In this document: one piece after another, positions 45,014-57,520 of the stretch | Layout of the letters: every line of letters begins with the position of its first letter | Position numbering within the stretch: the stretch's first letter is position 1 | Source of the DNA: Raphanus sativus | Taxonomy: Eukaryota; Streptophyta; Magnoliopsida; Brassicales; Brassicaceae | Assembly (NCBI RefSeq): GCF_000801105.2 | Contig: NC_079511.1 | Location: forward strand, 23,149,792 to 23,213,791 | Length of the DNA: 64,000 bases | Reading direction: 5' to 3' | Made by a program: the position numbers and the translations under genes | Notes under the pieces: generated by a model | The model's database searches: none | The model's input: the letters and a program-made list of their open reading frames with translations, nothing else | Told to the model about the DNA's origin: nothing

Positions 45014-45259
45014 CTAATGACAATACCGTGGATGCAACCAAAAAATGGATCGTTTCCGTCACTCATTTACTCGCTGGAATCTGCTGCATCAGTGACCGCC
45101 AAAACTACCGCTACTGTTGAAGTGGAGCCTGAAATTATCTCAATTTACAGATTTCCTTCTCTTTATGGATGATTTAACCTTTAATTGGAGGATATGCAAT
45201 AGAGTTAGTTCTTAACATTAGTTTTCGGATAACAATTGTGTTAGCTCGTAGTTTCTTAG
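45014..45259. other. Host flank right of the young copia
   Basis: With the copia element removed, an open frame without ATG runs from about 38760 across the insertion site to about 45120 (around 52 codons). It has no recognised family and may be a relic exon. Confidence 0.3.
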
Positions 45260-46083
45260 AGCATCTCCAACCCTATGCTATATTTGCCTCTATACTCTAT
45301 AATAGAGTAAAATCTACTCCAACCCATCTCTATTTCTTCTTCTAAAATAGAGATTTGCTATTTTTGCCTCTATATTTAGGAGAAAAATAGCATTCCTCTA
45401 TAATAGATGCATACTTTTTTATTTGCAAAATGGTGCTTTAACTTTTTATGATTATAAATAAAATACATTTTTATGGACAAATATAATACTTTTTTACATA
45501 TAATATCACAGTTTTTTGTTTACATAATAGTTTTAAATTTTCACAATTATAAATAATCATAAATAAAAATACAATAAATTTATTCAAAATTTTTAAAAAA
45601 TAAAAAATTAACAAATGATATTTAATGTTTTATATTCAACTAAAACTAAAACTAAAATTTAACTATTAAAAAGTTTACATAGCTTTAACATATTAATAAA
45701 AATATTTAAGCTCAACCTAAATATTATTCAGTACTTATTTCGCATTTCGAAATGCATTAACAAATCATTTATGTTAAAATATAGTAATATTGAAGGTTAG
45801 ATAATGTCTATTTTATTTTATTTTATTATATATGATAGCTTTTTGTAATAAAATGTTTATTTTAAATAATATTGTAATTTTATGAAAAATAAAAAAATTA
45901 CAATGATTGGGTGAATTTTCAACATGTATAAGTAGAAGGTATTAGTTGTAAAATAATAAAAGAATTTTTTAAGAATATTCCTTTTAGAGGAAGAAATAGA
46001 GAAATACATTGGAGAATAACCCATCTCTGTTATAGAATTCCTCTATTATAGAGGAAAAAATAGGAAAATACATTGAAGATGGT
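45260..46083. mobile_element. Harbinger-like MITE (GAGCATCTCCAA type)
   Basis: The left end GAGCATCTCCAACCC follows TTA, and the right end reads CATTGAAGATGGTC before TTA, giving an imperfect inverted terminus and a possible 3-bp target duplication TTA. The interior is AT-rich, with CTCTATAATAGAG blocks near both ends and no coding frame. Similar blocks occur in intron 1 of the oxidoreductase gene. Superfamily assignment rests on the 3-bp TTA duplication and is tentative. Confidence 0.6.
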
Positions 46084-47149
46084 CTTAATTACATGATACT
46101 AATTATGTTTTAGAAGAATCTTAATTTTATACTATTTGTATGGATACATGCTATGTTATTAGTTACAACTAGGGGCGTAGCCCCGCGCAAGCGCGGGGTC
46201 GGATAGATGACATTGTTGTTATGTATAAATATTTGAAAGTGATATTGTGTTTTGCTCTAGTAGTTCTCAGTGGAAACAGTACAAATCATATTACTTCACT
46301 TCGTCAGAATGATCCCTTTTGGCCCTAAGACGACCATGCCGATGAGAGTGTCGTGTAGGCTTCTTCGTCTGTGCTGGAATGAAGATTATAACAAACAGAC
46401 AATACATCATCTGGTGAAAATGAAGTAGAGTATCTTTATCAGGTAGAGGGTAATGTACTTAACAGTTAAATTAATGAATTAGTTATAAAAGACTTGCCAA
46501 AAGAGTGAACAGAGAATTTGTATACTATGAAGATGGGTGACGCCAACAAAGCAGATGCCTACAGTGAGCAGTTTTTCAATTTATAAGTAAAGCGAGGAAA
46601 CAACTAAGAAGCATGTTTGTCTGCAGATTGCAAACCAGAAAGCATAGTGCAAACTAAATGAACTCTTTGGTGGCTGAAGCCAACTCATGGCTCTTTAATT
46701 TTCTTTCAACATTGGCTTGAACCTGACAAATATATATAGTTATTAAACCTTAAAAGCGAACATAATCCTCCATAAATACACAGTGGCTTTTATTCTGATC
46801 TGATGGTGATATGTTGAGGCAGTTTTAAGAAACTATTTGTAGTAGTGAACAGCCTTCTTTGTGTAATTAGTACAAATCATGTTGCTTTATTTCACGTTCT
46901 CATTCTCGCAACCGTTCTTAGCTTCTCATCTCTGTTTCTTAGGCTTCCTCACATCTCAGAATTTCTGCTGCAACCTTTGTGCTGGCTTATTCTTCAGTCT
47001 CGTGAGCACACTTGCTAAGCTCATATTACTCATCTAGGGTCATTGTTTGGCTTAACGGACAATCAACATTGTTTTTTTTTTTTTTTTAATCAACATTGTT
47101 TTCCTTCAAAGCATGTTCGATGTTGAAAACCTTAACGACATATAATGCC

Positions 47150-47580
47150 TACCTCTTTGAAGTTTTAGCAGCATCATCTTCTTTCTAAGCTGCAAACAAA
47201 CTGCTCTCCATGGTACTTGGTCCAGCCTCTTCTTCCTCTTCTTCTTCTTGAAACTTTCGCAGCTCTTCACAAGCAAGTTCAGAATGATCTCGCTTCATCA
47301 GCCTCTTGAGTTGCTTGCTGCAGCTGCTTCAGTGACTCCCCCCTTTCCTCGCTGGCTTTTGTTTTTCTTGGACCCATGAATTAATTTTTTTGTCGTACTC
47401 ATCTTCTAGAGTAGTAACTTCTATAGATTTCATTCCTTTGCTGCAGAAGGAACAGCTGTTTGCATATCTGTATGGGACTTGTCCTGTAATGAGATCTCCC
47501 TGGTTGCTACCAAGTCGTTTGTTTCCTCCTTTGACTTCGATGTTTCCATATGATCAACCAATTCACTAACAGGTTTCCTT
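47150..47580 (-). pseudogene. Exon-like coiled-coil fragments inside Helitron
   Basis: Minus-strand pieces include RKPVSELVDHMETSKSKEE, SIEVTTLEDEYDKKINSW and, after a frame change, ESLKQLQQATQEADEA and CEELRKFQEEEEEEAGPS. Composition is that of a coiled-coil protein. The family is not recognised. Frame changes show it is no longer coding as one unit. Confidence 0.4.
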
Positions 47581-48179
47581 TGGATGTTTCTATAACCTGA
47601 GAATCTTAAGTTCACCCCAAAAATCATATATAAACACAGAGAAAACAGTACACAAATATTAGAAAACATAGAGATAAGTAAAATAAAGTGTTGCTCAAAA
47701 AAAAAAGTAAAACAAAGTAACAAACACCAAAGAGTCTTATTTGTTATACTTAATTGATATACTTGTAACCTATTGCAGATAGACCACTTGAAATCTCATT
47801 GCATCAGTAATCAGTTGCAGAGAAACTCAGATTAATTATTGTTAAATCATATATATGAGTGCGAGGTTCAGAGTTCCAATCACGCACCTTTTGATCAAAA
47901 GAACCATAAGTAAGCTCTGTCCCCTCGGATTCTAAGTAACTGAATGTACCAACAAATCATTGAAGTCCTCCCAGGGTTAGTAATTTGTAACCAGAGCACT
48001 GAAGAACAAATCATTGGTTTCTTTTTCTTTTTTTTTTGAAAAAGACAAATCAAATCATTGGTTTCTTAAAAATTAACATACATTACTGCCAAAACGGATC
48101 AGAAACCAAATACAAATCGATGGTGGTGGAATAGTTATGTGGGTGGGACAATCTTAAAAAATACTTTAATATTACCAGG

Positions 48180-48300
48180 GATTCTAAGTTCGTCTTTGTC
48201 TTTGCAAGAGCTTGGAGATGGTCAAACTTCCTAACCATGAATTTCTGAAGATTGATCACGGGAGCAGCCGTCAGGAAGTCATCAATAGTTGTTTAGGGAT
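48180..48300 (-). pseudogene. Exon-like fragment near Helitron 5' end
   Basis: The minus strand encodes IDDFLTAAPVINLQKFMV followed by RKFDHLQALAKTKTNLES and then a GTAATA donor-like edge. This looks like a host exon captured by the Helitron. The parent gene is not identified. Confidence 0.35.
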
Positions 48301-48740
48301 GAAAAACAGATGACGAAAGGATGACATTTCGAGGCTGAGATGAAATCTGCGACGGTTCAAAAAACTCTGGGAAGATATGAGATATACGGCCCGATGAACT
48401 ATATATATATAGGACAGAACTGGGAGATGTAGCAACAGAGGAAGATGAACAGATTATCGATTTAATTTGGGAAGTATAAAAGTTACGTATGCGTGTGTGA
48501 GGTGTGTCGTTTTGATGGAACATAAGGCGACTAATATGCTTTCTGTAGAGACAATTCGAATTTTATATATGGCCCACTACAAAGTATCCATAAAAGCCCA
48601 CAAAACTATCAGAAATAACAAACAAACATTAAACCTCGTAAAAATAATTTAAAAAAAATATCTGTGGGTCCCACAATCATTTATAAAAATCTGACGTGGA
48701 TGCCTTTAGGAAAGAGTAAAGTGGCTCATTATATATATGA

Positions 48741-49600
48741 TTAGGTTGCTACTAACTGATAAATGGTTAACAAGATGGGTATAAAATAGTTGTTCTTAAC
48801 TGATATATGATTTTTTAACTGATAAATTATTTGTTAGTTGATACATTGTTTCTTAATTAATAACTTATTCTTTAGTATTAAACTATGTAGTAAGTACAAA
48901 TAAGTTACAAAACATATATCATTAGATGATACATGATTTCTTAGCTGCTACAAAATAAGTTACGAGTAATATACTTCATGCTTTGTTAGCAAGTAACAAT
49001 TATGTGTAGTCTTTTTAACAGTTATCTTCTTTGTTCCTAAATAACATGATCATTAACTGATAACAATTGAGTTATCTTCTTTGTGCCATTGTTTTCTATT
49101 ATGGTGGACGCAAATATGAGATTATGGGAGATTCAAAGCTCAAAAAATTGGAGATTGTTCTGGGAGGCATGACAAAATTTGAGACCAAGATTTTACTGCA
49201 ATATTTGTGTATCTACAGTCAACGGAAATGATGTGAAGGTGGCCGTGGACAAGATGTGGAAGACGTTGGTGAAAATAAAAACGTAGATTCTATGGAGAAC
49301 AGGAACAACGGATTTAGAAGAAGAAGAAGAAGATGTTATGAATTAAATTTATACTTGATAATCATATGAAAATTAGATGGAAAAGGAAGATTGCATGATG
49401 ATGGGAAGAAGAAAAAGAATTGGTGAACCCTTTCTCAGGAAAAAAAAAAGAGAAAGAATCGGTGGTGTGAGAAGAGAAAGAGAATGATGTAGGTGATATA
49501 GGGGTAATATGAAAAATGTAAAACAAAAAATCTACAGCAAACTACCATTAGGTTGCATCATGGGTAGTTACCTAATATTACTCTCATTCGTGTATATCCG
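48741..49600. repeat. Possible TIR element with AACTGATAA repeats
   Basis: Starts TTAGGTTGCTACTAACTGAT and ends near TGGGTAGTTACCTAAT, imperfect inverses. The left 350 bp repeat variants of AACTGATAA and AAGTAACAA. No transposase frame. Target duplications were not found, so the boundaries are uncertain. Confidence 0.35.
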
Positions 49601-50001
49601 GCAAATTGACTCTTAAAATTAAGCGTAAATTTTCCAAAGTCATCCAGATGATCCATCCGGATGAATTGCACTTTTAGTGTTTAAACAAAAAAAAACTCTT
49701 ATCTTCGTCTAGATGGCTCATCCAGGCCATTCGTCTAACGAGTGAGAAGATCCAATATATGCTAAAGCTTTATAATTATAAAGCTTTATAATCATAAAGC
49801 CTCTGACCAATCAGGTAGTGTCTAGAGAGCAACTCAAAATTACTAAAGAATCCTTAACTAAAAATGCGTTACACAAACTAATTAAAAGCAATTTTTTTTT
49901 TGGTTTTTTTTTGGGTTTATAATCTTCTCTTTTATGGACATTTTTATATTCAAGATCAAAGAAAGGTAAAAGGTAAAACAATACAAAAGCATTGGAACAC
50001 A
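49601..50001. repeat. Repeat DNA with CATCCAGATG words and a perfect palindrome
   Basis: GTCATCCAGATGATCCATCC at 49638 is related to sequences at 34740 and 37770. A perfect 26-bp palindrome centred on ATAATTAT spans 49763-49788 (TAAAGCTTTATAA and its inverse). No gene. Confidence 0.5.
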
Positions 50002-51024
50002 TCCCCTATATATTAAAAAAGAAGCATTACAACAATTGGTGTTGCCATGTGTCATCACCACAATGCTTCTTAGAATCCTTAGAAAATTAGATTGGTCCAT
50101 ATGAATATATGATAAGTTTTTTATTAAATTACAATAAATTAATTATTAGTGCTCTTCATTATTTCCTTAAATAAAATTACGGAATTTCCTAATGTACCTA
50201 AAGTATATATATTACAATTAATGATTTTGAATAATAAAAATTTGATAAAAATTAGAATATAGTATCCTTTATCATTTAAAAAAACAATTAATAATAAAAT
50301 TTAGATTTTTCCGTATATATATTATATTTTAAATTTTTTAAAATGACTATAAATTACTAAAACTATTAAAAATCTCACATTGAAATTTTTGTGACCATGG
50401 TTTAAAATTTTGTTACGACAAGATACAAATGATTACAAAATCATATAAGTAGGAAGTCTTATTTAATAAATATTAAGATTAATATATATATATATAATTA
50501 AACTATATACCATACAAATACATAAATATTTAATTTCGAAGCTTTGAACAACCTTTTTGATTCAAGTTTTGTTCAAATATTGACAGCTTAATATTTAATT
50601 ATAAATTTTGCATCGGATTTTTTTTTTAAAATATGATTTTCTTTAAAAATATATAAGTTGCTAAATTTATTAAACAACCCACAATTTAAATTTTGTTATC
50701 AGTAATTTAAAATTTTGTTATAAAAAATACAAATGATCAAAAAAAAAATGAATAAAAAAAACATTAGTTAATAGATGTCAATATTAAAAATATAAATATC
50801 TTCTAATTTAATTATTTACCATATAAAATAGAAATAGTTTTTGTTTGGATTAATAAAATTTATTTAGGTGTTTGCACCAATTTAATTATATACATAATAG
50901 TTAATGAATTTTTAACTATTTAATATATATTTTATTATTTTATAATATGTAAATATACATATAATATGTAAAAATAATTCATATATAATGTTCATCCAGC
51001 GCAAGGCGCGGATTTTAAACCTAA
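50002..51024 (+). mobile_element. Short non-autonomous Helitron
   Basis: 5' end TCCCCTATATATTAAAAAAG preceded by A (50001). 3' end with stem ATCCAGCGC-AAG-GCGCGGAT, then TTTAAACCTAA, followed by T (51025). CTAA fits CTRR. 1023 bp, AT-rich, no coding frame. It lies 165 bp left of the gypsy element. Confidence 0.8.
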
Positions 51025-51189
51025 TTTTGTTATATTATTTAGGAATGAATCAAAATTGATAGGAAAAGTCAAAAAAGCCGTTGGACATAAAAATACCGTG
51101 GAGCCTAACTTGATTTATAAAAACCGTAGGATTTGAATATGATTTGATTTATAACCAATTAAACTGATTCATGTAAATATGTATATATT

Positions 51190-52339
51190 TGATACACTAA
51201 AAATGAATCCTTGCTACTGCCAAGTTAACAGTTGCAATTGTAGTACTTGAGATTCAAATCCAGAGGACCAGTCTACACTCTAGTTCTATAAGTTTCAGAA
51301 TCAAGCTAAGAAGAAGATATGATTTGGTTGAAATAGGCGATAGTAAACAAGCAAAATAAACACGAGATTGATTCAATTAAACAAGAGCTAGCCTAGGGTA
51401 TTTCATTGGGTGTTGAATTGGAGCCAAACAATTATTCAAGCGCGATGAAGTGCTTTCTAGAACTCGGATCACTAAGCTGGAACACTCCACTGTCGTGGCA
51501 GTGATCGCTTTGCAGATCGATCTCACCACCTAACTGTCGTTGGGATGAGGATCGATTGCAAGCTTTAGAGAACAGGTCCGATCAGTTCACTTACCACCCT
51601 AATATCTACTTTCGCTGATTAGGGATACTAAGCTCATTCAATACATGTCAAGTTATCATCCTAAGCGGTTAACTAGGTGATGAACTAGTGATCTAACATC
51701 AAGTGATCAGTTTAATGAAAGCAGTAAGAACAGTATGAATGAAGAACAGTTATGGATCGCTTATCTATGTTTAGCTCATGTCTCAACACCCTAAAAACCC
51801 TAGGCGAGCAAGGTCACTACTCGATCATGATGCACATAGACAAAGACATAAATCCTGAATAAAATTGCATAAGAACAGAGTATGAAACAATAGGGTTCAG
51901 ATGATCTTCTCTATGAGAGGATTGGTTCTTCTCCCTTACAAGTTGCAGATCGCAAATACTCAGTGTTCTCTTGTAAAAACTAGCGTAAAAAAAATAGAAA
52001 ATAGATAGGTGGCGTTTTATATGGAGGCGCCAATCAGAAGGAAAGAGATTAGGGCAACAGGGCTTCAATTCCCGAAATAGGAGTTTCCATATTTGTCTGG
52101 AACAATCACCGGATCACTCCGTCTGCTTGTTCCGCTTGAGAGAGATCAGTCTCGGGACTGTTCTCTTGAGTGTTCTCCGCAGGAATGCTCCAAAAGGACT
52201 TCTTTCATCAGGCACCTTCTCTTCTTTCTTCTGCTAACTCCAGACCTGTAAAAGGTCAAAAAGGACTAGACTGACACGAATTAGTGACTTGAAACAAATG
52301 AAAACGTATGTACAATGATGTGAAAAACACCATATATCA
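51190..52339 (-). repeat. 3' LTR of Athila-type element
   Basis: 1150 bp from TGATACACTAAAAATG to CACCATATATCA (plus-strand reading). Matches 62129-63276 almost perfectly. Confidence 0.95.
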
Positions 52340-52352
52340 ATTCCCCCAGACT
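52340..52352 (-). other. Polypurine tract of Athila-type element
   Basis: The minus strand reads GTCTGGGGGAAT directly before the 3' LTR, as in Athila elements. Confidence 0.85.
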
Positions 52353-52941
52353 TAGATCCTTGTTTGTCCTCGAACAAGGCAAGTACCAAGAACAGGGAGA
52401 AAGGTTTGAAAGCGTGGGAACTCGCTTATTCTCAGCAACCATACTCTTACCACAAATCTCTGAACCATACAAGCTGTAGATTAGGACCACACACACTTAC
52501 TGAGAACCCCCTGATCGCTGTTCAAAGATCAGCTCCTTACTCTACATCTTAACCTGAAAAGGCAACACTTTCGAGACAAAACTCCTTATGTTCAATTAAG
52601 ATCAGCGTGAGCTTCTTGTCACAGGCTCTACTCAGAGAGAACGGGCTAGGTATAGAACAGGCTAACTTTTATGGTGGAGTTCAAGAGTGTTTAGGGTTTA
52701 CCAAGAGCTGGTGCAAGATATCGCACAAAATGGTCGTGAGAGGACGGCTCCATTGAGGTCCACAGTCCTTACTCATCTCTGCTGATCGGACTGCTCTCCG
52801 ATAGATCGATCATAAGACTGCTTTGCGCGATTCAACTTCCCCTTCAGATCACTTCACTGAAACCACCGTTACTTTCTCAACTTCCCCAGTGGCATGCATC
52901 ATAAATTCTTCCCCTTCTCGTCACCAATAAATCAAAGCAAG

Positions 52942-52983
<42 letters not shown>

Positions 52984-52988
<5 letters not shown>

Positions 52989-54517
52989 TAAATTACAAAA
53001 TGCTGGGGTGACGAACAAGGAGGTAACAAGTGATGTACATGATGCCACTGGTGATTCATTCTGATCTGTTCTAGCCACTTACTTCTCGTTGTTCTCCATG
53101 GTATCGGAACAGGCACCTCGGTTGTTCCCTTACGTATCGGAACAAGCACTCCGGTTGTTCTGCCTGGTTCCACTGTGTGAGCATTGATGAGTAAGAACTG
53201 CGTCGATCCTTTCCTCTCCGACCTTTTTGCACATATCTGCACATAAAGTACTAAAAAGCAATTGCATGAGGGTGGAATTAAAGGTCAGGGTTCAAGGTGG
53301 GAACTAGCTAAAGATGAGCTAGCCACTCAGGAACAGCAAGATGGATATAAAAATTGGATAAGAAGTCCTGAGTGTAGTTCTCATTCTACCCTGATCTAGT
53401 GCCCATGTCAAGAAGAATTAGAGTCCAGATTAGGTTCAGATAAAGTGGAGTTAAGTCTGCCCAATGTAACCTGATCGGTATAGAACTTCTGGAGTGTCAA
53501 ATGAGATAAGTCAGGGTGTTCCAGGTCCATGTGTGGGTCTTTCATCACTGCTAAGGTCACTGAATAAGAAGGTTAAAGCACGAGGTGGTTAAAGAGCATC
53601 ACAAATAAGGTCCTGATTCCCACAATAGTTTTTGACTGACTCGATCCTAAAAAGAAAACTGACTCGACAGAAACATAAAAATGACACAAGGACTGACTCG
53701 AAAAAGCACACAAGCGAGAATAGTACATCGCTCCCCAGGAGGAGCCTTTTTTTTTTTTTTTTAATTTTAAATTACAAAATGCTGGGGTGACGAACAAGGA
53801 GGTAACAAGTGATGTACATGATGCCACTGGTGATTCATTCTGATCTGTTCTAGCCACTTACTTCTCGTTGTTCTCCATGGTATCGGAACAGGCACCTCGG
53901 TTGTTCCCTTACGTATCGGAACAAGCACTCCGGTTGTTCTGCCTGGTTCCACTGTGTGAGCATTGATGAGTAAGAACTGCGTCGATCCTTTCCTCTCCGA
54001 CCTTTTTGCACATATCTGCACATAAAGTACTAAAAAGCAATTGCATGAGGGTGGAATTAAAGGTCAGGGTTCAAGGTGGGAACTAGCTAAAGATGAGCTA
54101 GCCACTCAGGAACAGCAAGATGGATATAAAAATTGGATAAGAAGTCCTGAGTGTAGTTCTCATTCTACCCTGATCTAGTGCCCATGTCAAGAAGAATTAG
54201 AGTCCAGATTAGGTTCAGATAAAGTGGAGTTAAGTCTGCCCAATGTAACCTGATCGTTATAGAACTTCTGGAGTGTCAAATGAGATAAGTCAGGGTGTTC
54301 CAGGTCCATGTGTGGGTCTTTCATCACTGCTAAGGTCACTGAATAAGAAGGTTAAAGCACGAGGTGGTTAAAGAGCATCACAAATAAGGTCCTGATTCCC
54401 ACAATAGTTTTTGACTGACTCGATCCTAAAAAGAAAACTGACTCGACAGAAACATAAAAATGACACAAGGACTGACTCGAAAAAGCACACAAGCGAGAAT
54501 AGTACATCGCTCCCCAG
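52984..54517 (-). repeat. 755-bp tandem duplication in the gypsy trailer, with oligo(A) ends
   Basis: Copies at 52984-53738 and 53763-54517, offset 779 bp. I saw one difference (G 53478, T 54257). On the minus strand each copy ends in oligo(A): 40 bases at 52944-52983 and 16 bases at 53747-53762. The spacer between copies is GAGGAGCC plus the A run. An 84-codon frame (52988-53242 and 53767-54021) is repeated in both but has no known family. The trailer between ORF-1 and the LTR (52340-54650) otherwise shows no gene. Confidence 0.92.
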
Positions 54518-54650
54518 ACTTAGTTCACACCATCCCTGGTTGTGAAAATAAATCAGAGGAAGCTGAAACAAACCAAACAGAAGCAAATAACATGGAAAAA
54601 ATAAATAGTTCAGATGGATAAGACAAGGGATAGAAATAGTCCTTTCGGAC

Positions 54651-56086
54651 TCAGTCTGAATCGCCGCTACCGGAGTGACCAGCTGTCCTCCTGTTCCTTG
54701 GCAGTCTCACTCCCCCAGTAGATGTGCCTGCTGGTTCCTTGCCTGGGCGCCTTGTTCTCTGCGGTGTACGCTCCTCCTGCGCTCCAATGCAGCCGCCTGT
54801 GATTGCCCTGAGTATCCTCTTCATGAGGCTGTTGTTCTTCTTCTGGGACTCAACCATCCAGCGTCTGTAGGCGTGATCATCAGTCACATCGGTGAAGTCC
54901 TCCAGGTCATACTCACCATCAGCCGGTGGAGTCACATGCTCCACATCATCCATGTCTTCATCATCGTGCTGAGCCGGTGCCTTTGGATCATCGCAGAGGT
55001 GCTCTTCATCGAGTGAGAACACAATGTTCTCCAAGGATAAGAAGTCTGTGAACCCAGGCATAGGGAGCTTGCAGTACAGAGGGTTCCCTTCTTTATCCTG
55101 GAACTTGTAGGTGGTCTCGTCGCGCAGGATGTGGCATGCGATCAGGTAAGGAGTATCGATGTACTCCATCTCAGAGACGACCGTGTACGAGCCGAGGTTT
55201 ATGTTGAAGCGCTGGAACAATGGTGTGAGCAGACTGCCGCAACGATCCTTCTTATCATCAGTCCGAACAAGTGTGTCCTTGCGGTCAGCGATCATGGAGA
55301 TGAGATGAAACCCCGGGTTGGTCTTGACTTCCTGGATCGGGGTGATGTTCTCTCTGCGCATCTCGTCCTCAAGTCCAGTGTAGAGGACCTGGAGCTCTCC
55401 ATTTGTGATCTTGGACGTGTACTCCTTCGCGAACAGCACATTGGACACAATTTTGGCGATGATCCGGATAGCAGGATTCCGGATCTGTGACTGATAGGCC
55501 TTGCGAGAAGTGAACTTGCCGGCTGCAATGAGATCCCAAAAGGTGTCTGCCGGTTTGAACTTCCTTTCCACTGAAACCCCTTTGGCGTGTCTGCAATCTC
55601 GAATAGCGAGTTCAGGTCGTCGAGAGAGATGGTGCAGAACTTGCCATCAGCCATGAAGGAGAAGAAGCAGTTCTCGTACGTAGGCGCATTGGGGTTCTGG
55701 TAAGTGATCTTGCATGTCGCGAGCACTTGCCTGACCAAGTCGGGGTAGAGAACCTGAGCTTGGTAGCAGAGAGGCATGATTCCCATAGCCTGCATTGTGT
55801 CGAACACCTCAGTGTCAAGGCCTAGATCGCCTAGTGTTTGCTGGTTCACGAACCGCGTGGGCCAGATCTCGGCTAGGAGGAGCTTGTTGTATATCGCTGC
55901 CGACTCCTTGTCCCATCCCTCGACGTTGAAGTCAAGGAGCATCGGATCATTAAGGTCTATGGGCGCTCCCTCAGTCTTGTTCGGCCACGGGTACCCAGGT
56001 GGAGCACTCGCGGCTGGAGAAGACGTGCTCTTGGTGGCTCTTGCGTTCCGCATCTTTGGAGGCATCTGGAGCAATCGGCGGAACAA
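54651..56086 (-). pseudogene. ATHILA ORF-1-like gene (env position), frameshifted
   Basis: Two overlapping frames (55292-56086 and 54651-55571) together cover a protein that matches the ATHILA ORF-1 family: MPPKMRNARATKS at the start, YPWPNK, a central FFSFMADGKFCTISLDDLN block, then FKPADTFWDLIAAG and an acidic C terminus. A one-base frameshift lies near 55575. It lies 3' of integrase, the place of the env-like ORF in Athila elements. Its function is not established. No obvious transmembrane segment was seen. Confidence 0.8.
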
Positions 56087-56253
56087 CCGCTGGAGTGCTC
56101 TCCTGGAGTGCTCTCGAATTTTCTTGATTTTTCAACCTGCAAGTTAGTTCCTAGAAAGAAAAAGACAAAGAGAAAACAATATTTACACTCACCAGTGGGT
56201 TGCCTCCCACCAAGCGCTTGTTTTCTGTCACTAGCTTGACTTCAATGAGCCGA

Positions 56254-57520
56254 TTAGGCTCGAGGGGGATCGCTCAAGGGTATCTCTACACCTTCAGCGA
56301 TTGTTGTGTCAGCAAGATATGGCTTGAGACGCTGACCATTGACAACAAATTCTCCTCCTCTTGTGTCCAGCAACACAACAGCTCCATAGGGACGAACCTC
56401 CTTAATGGTGAAAGGTCCCGACCATCTAGATTTAAGCTTTCCAGGGAACAGCTTAACCCGTGAATTGAAGAGTAAGACCTGGTCGTTCGGAGCAAAGCTT
56501 CTGCTGATGATCCGCTTGTCGTGGAACGCCTTGGTCTTTTCCTTGTAGATCTTGGAACTCTCATAGGCCAGATGCCTGATCTCCTCCAGCTCGTGGATCT
56601 GAATGGTTCGCCTCTCCTTGGCAGGTTTGATGTCGAAGTTGAGTAGTTTGACAGCCCAAGCTGCCTTGTACTCTAGCTCAACAGGTAGGTGGCACGCCTT
56701 GCCATAGACCAGATGATAGGGAGTAGTCCCTAAAGGGGTCTTGTAGGCTGTTCTGTATGCCCAGAGAGCATCGTCAAGCTTAAGGGACCAATCCTTGCGG
56801 GTGGTGTTGACAGTTTTCTGGAGGATGTTCTTGATCTCTCTGTTGGAAACTTCCACTTGACCACTTGTTTGAGGATGATAGGCGGTTGCAACCTTGTGTT
56901 TCACACCATTCTTGCTCAACAATCCTTGGAACAACTTGTTGATAAAGTGAGTTCCACCATCGCTTATAACAACTCTAGGCACTCCAAATCTTGGAAAGAT
57001 GATGGAGGTGAACATCTGGTCACAACTCGTGCATCATTGGTTGGACTAGCAATTGCTTCCACCCACTTGGAGACATAGTCCACAGCAACTAGGATGTACT
57101 CATTCTTGTGAGAGACTGGGAAAGGTCCCATGAAATCGATCCCCCAACAATCGAACACTTCAACCTCCAAGATATAGTTCTGAGGCATCTCGTTTCTCTT
57201 GCTTATACTCCCCATCCTTTGGCATGAATTGCATCGAGATATGAAGGCGTGAGCATCTCTGAACATGGTGGGCCACCAGAAACCGGCTTGGAGGATCTTG
57301 GAAACAGTCTTGAAGGTGGCAAAGTGACCAGCATAAGAGGAACCATGGCAGTGGTGAAGGATCCCTGGAATATCAGCCTCTGGAACACATCTCCTGAAGA
57401 TTCCATCCTTGCCTTGCCGATAGAGATACGGCTCATCCCAGAAGTAGTGCCTTGCCTCCCTCAGAAATTTCTTCTTCTCATTCCCAGTGAACCTCAAGGG
57501 CTCTTTATCAGCTGCAAGAA
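56254..57520 (-). pseudogene. Gypsy integrase, frameshifted
   Basis: Starts with the zinc-binding region ([10 protein letters not shown] and RCNSCQRMG), then core D in [12 protein letters not shown]. Near 57005 the frame shifts and continues with [20 protein letters not shown] (second D), [14 protein letters not shown] (E), and the C-terminal [14 protein letters not shown] domain, ending near 56254. Another frameshift near 57510 separates it from RNase H. Confidence 0.9.

Larger units (their letters stand above)
46169..48740 (-). mobile_element. Helitron with host gene fragments
   Basis: On the minus strand the element begins TCATATATATAATGAGCC (5' end at 48740, host A before it) and ends with an 8-bp stem CCCCGCGC-TT-GCGCGGGG, then CTACGCCCCTAG (3' end at 46169, host T after). 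2572 bp. No Rep/helicase. Exon-like pieces inside (see 47150-47580 and 48180-48300) suggest gene capture, as in the Helitron upstream of HKL1. Confidence 0.75.

Noticed and set aside
47880..47960. tRNA-like pattern GCGAGGTTCAGAGTTCCAATC
   Set aside because: No acceptor or anticodon arm can be formed around it.
54675..55490. Plus-strand ORFs of 113 and 119 codons opposite ATHILA ORF-1
   Set aside because: Antisense shadows of a recognisable minus-strand coding region.
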